Below are positions 5,572 through 14,500 of a stretch of 20,596 nucleotides of DNA, in pieces (positions within the stretch are counted from its first letter, which is position 1; every line of letters starts with the position of its first letter). The notes below the pieces were generated by a model that saw only the letters and a list, made by a program, of their open reading frames with translations, did not search any database and had not been told where the DNA came from. The position numbers and the translations under genes were made by a program. The DNA is from a virus. Where the stretch lies: IMG/VR virus record IMGVR_UViG_3300017783_000271, positions 1 through 20,596 of that record. One strand, written 5' to 3'.

Positions 5572-5579
5572 TATTTATA
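5572..5579 (-). promoter_or_regulatory. T4-type late promoter TATAAATA
   Basis: An exact TATAAATA octamer reads on the minus strand 33 bases before the ATG of the 66-residue gene. In T4 this octamer is the whole core late promoter, recognised by gp55 with gp33 and the sliding clamp, with a start about 6 bases downstream (near 5566 here). The TAA stop of the giant fibre gene (5577-5575) forms positions 3-5 of the octamer. It would start a transcript for the small fibre-like genes. Confidence 0.72.
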
Positions 5580-8500
5580 ATATAGCCCAGAAACTATTTG
5601 ATCCAATAGTAACGGTTTTTCCACTGCTAATGGTAATAGGTCCGACACTAGAAACTAGTTGGTTATTACCAATAGATAGAGTTTCATCAATCGTTGTTCT
5701 TTGAGTTTTAACTGTACCATAACTATCTACCCATTGATCTTGTCCGTTAACAGATAACGTTCCAGTAACATAGATATCACCTGAAACATCTAATGCTTCT
5801 CTTGGATTTGCACTACCTGTGTTAATACCTACCTTTGTAGATCTGTAAATATCAGTTCCATTTGGAGCTTCAGTCCATCTGGAAGTTACAAACGCATTTC
5901 CATCTTTGTAGATATCACCAGTGAAGTTGAAGTTACCTCCAACTGTAAGTGCCATATTGACACCACCAGCAGAGAATGATGTACTGTTAATAGCAACTCT
6001 GTTATCAGGACCATAGATCACCAGAGCAGGAGTAGAGTTCCAAGACGTTCCACCGTTTGCAGTAGACGATTGAATAGCAAATCTATGATTTCCAAAGTTC
6101 TGGGAACTTACGCGGAAGTTTCTATAAGAAGAAGAACCACGGAAACGGATGTATGCTCCATTATTATCATCATCTTGGTTAATGTCGATATACTTATCAA
6201 CTACTAATTGCTCTGTAACTCGTGCATCGCCAGTAACTGTTAGGTTATATGAACCTGGACTTGTATTATTAATACCCACTCGACCATCACCAGTGATGAT
6301 CATGTTATTTCTCAAGGAACCAGCATTTGTCATTCTGAAGATGAAGCTCGTGTTCGCTTCATCATTATCACCATAATCGGTGTCATTTACGGTCATCGCT
6401 TGGATGTAACCCTCGTTAGTAGAGTTATTACCGTCTTGGTTCTTAAACAGAATTGCAGAACCACCAGGAGTAGCATTAAAATCAGATCTGGTTGTTTCCA
6501 GTTTAAGCATAACTGGAACATCACTATTACCAACAGAAGTCTTTTTGACGTGAATTGGAATACCTGCTGTTGGTGCATTTGTTCCAAAACCAACAGCATT
6601 ATCTGTAGCATCTACATGGAAGACATTGGTGTCAACAGTTAGATCAGAAGTAACAGTAACATTGCTTAAGAAATCTGCTCTACCAGAAACACTCAATGCT
6701 TGACTGGAAGCAGGAACGTTAGTTATTCTTAAACGACCTGTCATATCATCACCAGATCTTACGACGTTCTCTGATGCTTGACCTGTTAGATCTGCAGTAA
6801 TTGTTCCTGCGGAGAAATTACCAGAGGCATCACGAATGACAGCAGTAGATGCAACGTTAGAAGAATTAAATTGTACGTTTCCTGCGTTCCATACTTTATT
6901 TCCATTAACCGTAAGTGAATCCGTAGTGGAAACTTTAACTTCCAATGATCCACTTCCATCAGCAGAATTACCACCAGTAGCAATAAGTGCTACATTATAA
7001 TTTGTTGGTGTCAACTGAGAAGATCTGAAGAAGATTGATGGATCTGATGCTTGACCATCTGTTCTACCAAGTCTTAGTCTAGCATTTCCAGAAACACTTT
7101 CTCCAACAATTACTTCATAAGTTCCGTCTACATCTCCATCTACATTATCATCTACTTGTGATATATTCCAATTTTGGAATCTAAATGAATTACCAACACC
7201 ACCAGTACCAATAAATGCAGCATCATCGAAAGAATTATAGTCTCCAGATGTTAAACTACCAGTGACAAGAGTATAGTTATTAGCAGCATCATTAACATCT
7301 TGATTAGGATCTACTTTCGTAATACTTAGTGATCCTCTAGCAACACCACCAGGAGTATAAAGATTTACGCTTTGTCCAGAAAGGAAAGGAGTTGTTCCAA
7401 GTAATTCATCTCTTACTAATACAGTAATTCTAACGTTTCCAGACCAATCTGCAATACGTAATTTATTTAAGAAGTCCTTTTCTCTTTGGAGAATTGGAAG
7501 TCTTTCGTTAGTTAATCTGCCATAGTCCATATGCTCGGCAGACTGATACCAAGTACCTTGGCGACTATCTAAGCGATCTGCATCTAAACCACTTCCTACG
7601 CCATCATTTCCTGAATGCCATATTTCATACCAATTACCAAATTGATTTGCTGGACTGTTGTAAGAACCACGCAACCACATGCCAGCTCCAACTGATTGTG
7701 ATGCATCTGTAAATGCTAACTGTCTAACACCACCAAAAGTAGGATCAAAATCAGAACCACCATTTCTCAATGTCATTACAATGTGCTTAGTTCCACCATC
7801 ACTAAGACCATCAGCAGAATTGTTTTTCGTTTCGGCAATAATACCAGCAGCAAATTCATTTGGTGTGTTGTTTGAAACAGGAGCATCCGATGACTTAAGT
7901 CTTAATGTACTACCAGACTGGTTAGCAATATTAATATTATAAGTACCAGATAATCTTTCAACTGGTAAAGTACCAGCACTCTGGTTGGTTGAGTTGAGGT
8001 AGAAAAGACCTTGTGCGCCATCAAGTGTATCAGCGTCAAGACCAGAATCTGGACCAGTGTTGATAGAGACAGAACCATTGCCTGCTTCACCAATTACAAA
8101 CTGAGACTTGAGGAATCTAGCAACGCCAAGTGTACCGTATGCATCACCCGAAGTTGTTAGATCAGAAACTCTATCAACATCAATAGTAACATTTGCATAC
8201 TGTCTAAGAACAGTTGTGACTTTTGCTAGTAATACTAGACCAGATCCACCGCCAATTTCGCTTGGAGAAGAACTAACAACAAAGTCTACATTAATTTGTG
8301 AAGTGTTCTGCCCATAATCCTTACCGCCATTAACGATAGTTACTCCGGTAACAACTCCACTAGCTCCGTCTGCGCCAACAGTTACGTTAGCTCGTAATCC
8401 GATTCCAAGACCACCAGAAAGTGGGACATTAAAGTATGTTCCATCTGTGAAGTTGGATCCTCCATCTTGAATAACAATTTCCTCAACAAAACCACCTTCG

Positions 8501-11500
8501 GTTTGTGATGATTCAACTGTTAATGGTGATCTTCCTCTATCGAATTCAAGAACAGTGTCAGCAGGAAGAGTTGCCGTTAAGAACTTATCTAATGTGATAG
8601 TGGTTTCTCCTTCTTCGGTCAAAACACCATCAATATTAGTATCTACTTGAATACCTGTAATTTGAGCAACTTCGTGTCCTTTGAGGAAGTTAGAACTAGA
8701 TTCAAAGACTAATTGGGAAGATCCACTATTTGCTTGGATTTTTAGTTTTGCAAAATATCTAGTCTCTGGACCTTTAACTGTTTGAACTGTTGCTGCATAA
8801 GAAGAATCACCCCTTAGGAAAGTAAACGAGTTAGCAGCACTATCAGCTCCAACAGCATTTGATGCAAGACGTGCTGGGGCAATAACACCGGAGGTAATGT
8901 CTCCTGCAGCAATTTGATTACTGGATAGAGAGACCCAGTTGTTAATGTTGTCAGCTGATGTGTTTACAACACGAGTAACATCAATTGTTTCAGGAGGAAG
9001 ATCACTTGATTGTAAATTATCTGTACTAGTAAGTTTTACATTATTAACAATATCACCATATAATCTAGATTCAATTAGACCAACTGCAGTTGCTTGTGTT
9101 CCTGATCCTGCAGGTGCTGCAATAGTAATTGTTGGTGGGGTAGTATATCCTTTACCGCCAATATAACCATTGAATAGTTCGATATTCAGGATAACAACTT
9201 GACCGTTAGCAATGGTAGTTGTAATATTTGCTGGTACTGCACCTGCTTGTGGATTACCACCAGAAACAGTGACAACAGGAGGAGTGATATACCCAGAACC
9301 ACCATCAGTAATTTCTACTTGCCAAAGAACACCTTGTCTGTATTCTGTCGCTTGAATCTTACCACCTGCAGCAGTTGATCCAGTAAAGATATCTCCAATA
9401 GTAAATTGTAAAGTTGTGTCAACCGCAAATGAAGCAAACAAACTTTCATTATCATTGTTTAAAATGAATGAAGTATTTGTATCTTGTTGGATCGCGATAT
9501 CACCTGCTAGTGCTCCTTCAATTGAAGTTCTTTCTGCTTGATCGGCAACTGTATAAACTTCAAATGGACGTAGAGGTGGAATTTGATCTTCGTTAATTTT
9601 TCCGTCTGTGGTTAACTGAACCAACGCATTGGGAACAGGGAAAGTAGAATACTGAAGACCGATATATGGTCCAAGGTTGTTGGTGATATAATCTTTAACT
9701 GCTTTCTGAGTTGGTAGTTTGCTATCAGTAGATGAAGAACCACCAAGAGTATTACTATTATCGAAACCAGTAACAACAACGTCGCCACCTTTCAGTTTTA
9801 AGAATTCAACTTCTGAGATAGTAACTGTACCCGTAAAGGTGATATTACCAGTTCTGTTCTCAATTCTTGCGAACGTACCAACTTTAAAATCACCTAGTTC
9901 GTCAGTACCAGAAACATATGTTCTACCATAATTCTCAGATACTTGTTCGTTTGCTTCAATCTTAGTACCACCATTCTCAGGTAGAGCATTGTAACTAGTA
10001 CCAGATCCAGCATACTCCCAAGTGTGAGAAGAAGAGTTAACAATAGATGGTCTATGAAGTCTAATAGTCTTGCCTACTAGATTAGCATTAGAAAGGGGAT
10101 TTCCTGTGCTATCATCGACAAATTCTGTGGGACCACCAGAACCTGATTCTAGTGTTAATTGAGCAGAGAAAGGAGGACCAACTGTTACTCCTTCTACAAC
10201 ATCAACAAAATATTCAATATCTGTATTTGAATTAGATAGTCCGTCAAACTTAACAACATAGTGCTCTAGTGGTTCTCTTCCTAATCCATTTACAGAAACA
10301 ATTGTTCTTCCAGTTGGTGTAGAAGAAACGGAAGAAACTATAGCAACGTCAAATGAGTATGCTTCTCTTCTAAAACCAGATGATCTTAGTGAATAGATAC
10401 CAAAGTTAGAAGCGGAGTTTGTAACTGAAGCATATCCACCAGATTCAGCAAGAACACCATCTGCAGTAAAGATACAGAAGACAGAAACTAACTGCACATA
10501 ACCATCTTCGATAATCTTATAACCAATACCACCTTCAGAAACAATCGTGAAGGCAGACGCAACCATCGACTTACCCTGATTGGGGAACTTAGCAGTTCCA
10601 TCTATATTAAGACCAGGGAAAGGACAGTTGGGTTGCTTGACTTTACTACCATCAATTAGAGCACCACTACCACCCAACTTGGAGATGATAGAAGCGTTCT
10701 GTGTATATGGTGATGCTTCGATGATAGGGTAGTCATCATAAATTGCTTTTACAGTAATTACATTTCCATTGAAATCTGTAATTGTGCTATCTGCATATGT
10801 GTACAGTGTCGAGACATCATAAAGTGTTCCTTTAGTTTTTGTTGTGGCACCAGGAAGTATTGCTCCACTTAAAATATCATCTAAGATCCCAAATTGTGTT
10901 GTAAGTGTTGCTTCAACATTAGCACACTGAGCGGATCCACCTGCGGGATATCTAGCAACTACATTATCTTCAGTAACACGTTTGAATGTCTGGGTAGATT
11001 GTGGTAAATGTGATACTGCATTTGCAGTAGCAGAGATGAATGAATGTACTGATTGTGGTTCATGCTTGATAGCATTGGAAGTAGCACTTACAAATGTATG
11101 TGCCGAGGTATCAGAAGATGTTCCAACAAAGAGAGTGAAAGTTCCATCCTGACGCTTGAGGCTATTGCCTGCAAAACTTACAAAACTGTGAGTTGAAAGA
11201 TCTTGTGGAATTGGAAGACCAGTGATTGTAAATGTATTTGTAGTTACATTTGTTATAGCAAACCATCTTCCGCTAGCATACTCATAAGGACGTGGATATG
11301 TATGCTGTGTAGCACCTCCATCTAAATCACATGTAAATGTAATAGCATTATCATCAATCTTGATGTAGTCGCCATTAGCAAAAGTATGTCCGTTTAAGGT
11401 AATAGTTAATGTACCTGCTGCTGGATCATACTCAGCATTAGATGGAGAATGATCTGTGCTTCCAACAGCAGTGATCGCAATAGACTTTCCTGCATAAGGG

Positions 11501-14500
11501 TCCTGTCCAGGACGTGGATATGTTTTAGGATCAGCAGGATCAGTTAGACAAGTAAAGGTGAACGAGTTGTCTTCTAGAACAACGCTGCGTCCAACACCAA
11601 GACCATGCTGTCCGACAGTGACAGTCATGTCACCAGTCGAAGGATCGTATGTAGCATCAGATGGTTGGAAATACTTGTTAGGACCAGAAGCACCTACGTT
11701 AACTGTAATAGTATCTTCACTAGTTCCTGTAATTTTTAAAGATCTTCCAGCAAATGGATCAATACCAGGACGAGGATATGACTTTTGAGAATCATCACCA
11801 TCCATAGTACAAGTGAAGGTGAATGAATTGTCAGCAAGAACAATACCTTCTCCATTGGAAAGTGTATGTGTTCCAATTTCAATAGTGAAATCACCAGTAG
11901 AAGCATTATACGTAGCATCTGTTGGTGTAAATTGTACGTCAGGACCAGAAGCACCTACATTAACTGTAATTGTATTTGTAGTTACTGCAGTAATTTCTAG
12001 TAACTGTGTTCCTGCAGGTTGATCCGCTTCAGGTAGATAGTGCTCTGACCTGTTATTATCCATATCACAGGTGAACACAAAAGATTCCACCTGCAATCTA
12101 ATAAATTCAGCAGTTGAAGCTCCATGAGCACTAGCGAATGTCATCACGAAATCGCCATTAGCGGGATCGTAAGTAGCGTCAGTGGGTGTTAATGTTGCTG
12201 TTGGGGTTCCATTGGGATCAACTAAAATACTTAAATCCGTAAACTGTGGAATGGATGTATAGATAGGATTAATTGTATTTCCAGTAGATGTCTTCCAATT
12301 CCTCATTGATTGAATTGTAAGATCTCTTACATATTCAAAAGCATATCTAGTTGCACCAAGTTCACTTTGGGGAATACCTGTTAGTTCTGTTCCTGTAAAG
12401 TATAGTTCGCCATATGAAACAACCCCAAAATTTCCGCCAAGAACTAGGTCTCTCAGTACAGCAGAAATAACATAATTGATATCCCTACGACACTTACGCT
12501 CATCTATATTATTAAGACCTAATGATGGGAATTGAACGATTGCAGCTTTGTATGCTTCGTCTGCAATATGGTGTCTATTTCTGGCAATCAACCATGCAGC
12601 ATCTAGATATGTACCAGAAGAATTATTTGTTAAAACGTCTACAAACAGATATGATAGAGTATCAATTGCTGACCTTACGTTAGCACATACTTCAGTGGGA
12701 TCTGTGTCATCAATAATTGAAGGATCGAAATATCTAGGAACAGAAGAATATTGTGGTGTATAGATTGGATCTGCTGCTAATCCATTACCAGTTTTCCACT
12801 TCCTCATGGCGAAGATTGCTAGTTCTCTAGCATACTCAATAGCACGTACTGTTTGAATAATTTCAAAGTCAATAGTTTCGTCAATGAAACTATTTGTTCC
12901 ATCAATATATCTTCTAGCTGCAGTTATAATATTGTTATTACTTCCAAATTCTAAGTCAGCAATTAACGCATTTAAGAAGTGCTTAATGTCTCTGCTACAC
13001 TTATTGTCATTTACGGGAATACTAAAACTTGGATATTCCTTTTGAGTTATTATACCATCAAGATTGCATTCTACTAAAATTCCATCAAGTTTTACAAGAT
13101 CGTCTTCAACAACTCCAGCGGGTGAGTTGTCGATTGTAATTGTTGCTTCTCCTGTAATAAGATTATCATAAACAAAATTTGTTATATTATAAGTTGCTAC
13201 ACCAAATTGTGCTGTTCCTCCGCTAACATATGTGTGTGTATCACCCGTATTTCCCAGGAAGATTTTAAAATCAAATCCACCGCCACCACCAATATCATAA
13301 ACAGAGAAATACTCTTTCTTGAATTCGTCATTAATTCTCTTAACTACTTCATCACCAATAAATTCTCTGTTATTTCTAATTTGATTGCAAGCATCCTGGA
13401 ATCTTCTTGCAACAGGAGTTGCCTCATCAAATTTAAATGGGGAGTTTAGTAGTGATAAAGTTGCTGACTTTGCGTAAGATCTAACAGTTGCAAATTCACC
13501 AGGATCAAAATCACTAACCGTTGCTAGACCTGATAAACTAGTTGGTAATTTTTTAGGAATTACAAATCTTCTTGATCTACCATCAGGATCTTCTATAACT
13601 TTGTAGATTCTCTGCTTACCATTAAGAAAGCTTAAATCAGGTGATGATACTGGAAGGTTTTCAATCCAAATTTCTTCACCATTTTGAAAATCGTGAATAT
13701 TATCTCCTTCTACTAGTGGGTTAGTAAAGAATACAATACCACCAAGATCTTCTGTAAATCCAGGATCTCCAAATCCTCCACTAAATGTTCCCTGTTGGGT
13801 GAAATCAATTTGATAAATTGGAAGTGGTGGACTTAATAGATTAGGTCTGTTTTCAAATACAACTTCTCCTTCTGGTCTAATTGATTTGATATCAAGCGTA
13901 ACTAAAGAATATACATCTCTAATGTATGTAAATTCTAAAGTGTCTGGTCCGTTAGCTTCTGTACCTTGATCAACTGTTGGGTTTGTTTCTCCTGCAGTAC
14001 CACCAACAGATACATTATAAACATGATCTTCCGTCCAAACAATATCACCTGTTTGATAAACAACAGTTGGTTGGAATCTTTCTCCAGTTCCAGCATAGAC
14101 TAACGTTTCACCAGCATTAATAGATCCTGAAGATACTGTAAAATTAAATGTTCCACCGGTATACGCACCATTACCAGTGGTATTAGTGAATGTAACGTTT
14201 TTAACGTCTACAATACCACCAGCGTTAACACCTCTTAGTTCAATACCAGCAACTAAATTTTGTAGACCGCCATTGGACTGGAAAGATGCATTGAAAAGTG
14301 GATCACCAAAAATCTGATGACCTACAGGGAAAGCAGTGTCGAAGTCTCCATTTACATCATAGTCATATGTAAGTCTTTGCTTGTCGTCAAAGACCATAGC
14401 AAAGTCCCATGTAAAGGTATCGGCACCTTCTTGGTCTCTGTAAGTAACACCAATAACGTAGTTTTTATCACCAAATTTAAAGATGTGTTTTCTTGGATTT

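Noticed and set aside
5575-5800. A C-terminal Peptidase_S74 intramolecular chaperone domain in the giant fibre
   Set aside because: No SDxRLK-type motif or catalytic Ser/Lys layout is present. The protein ends soon after VGINT-type units with TIGSNSFWAIL.
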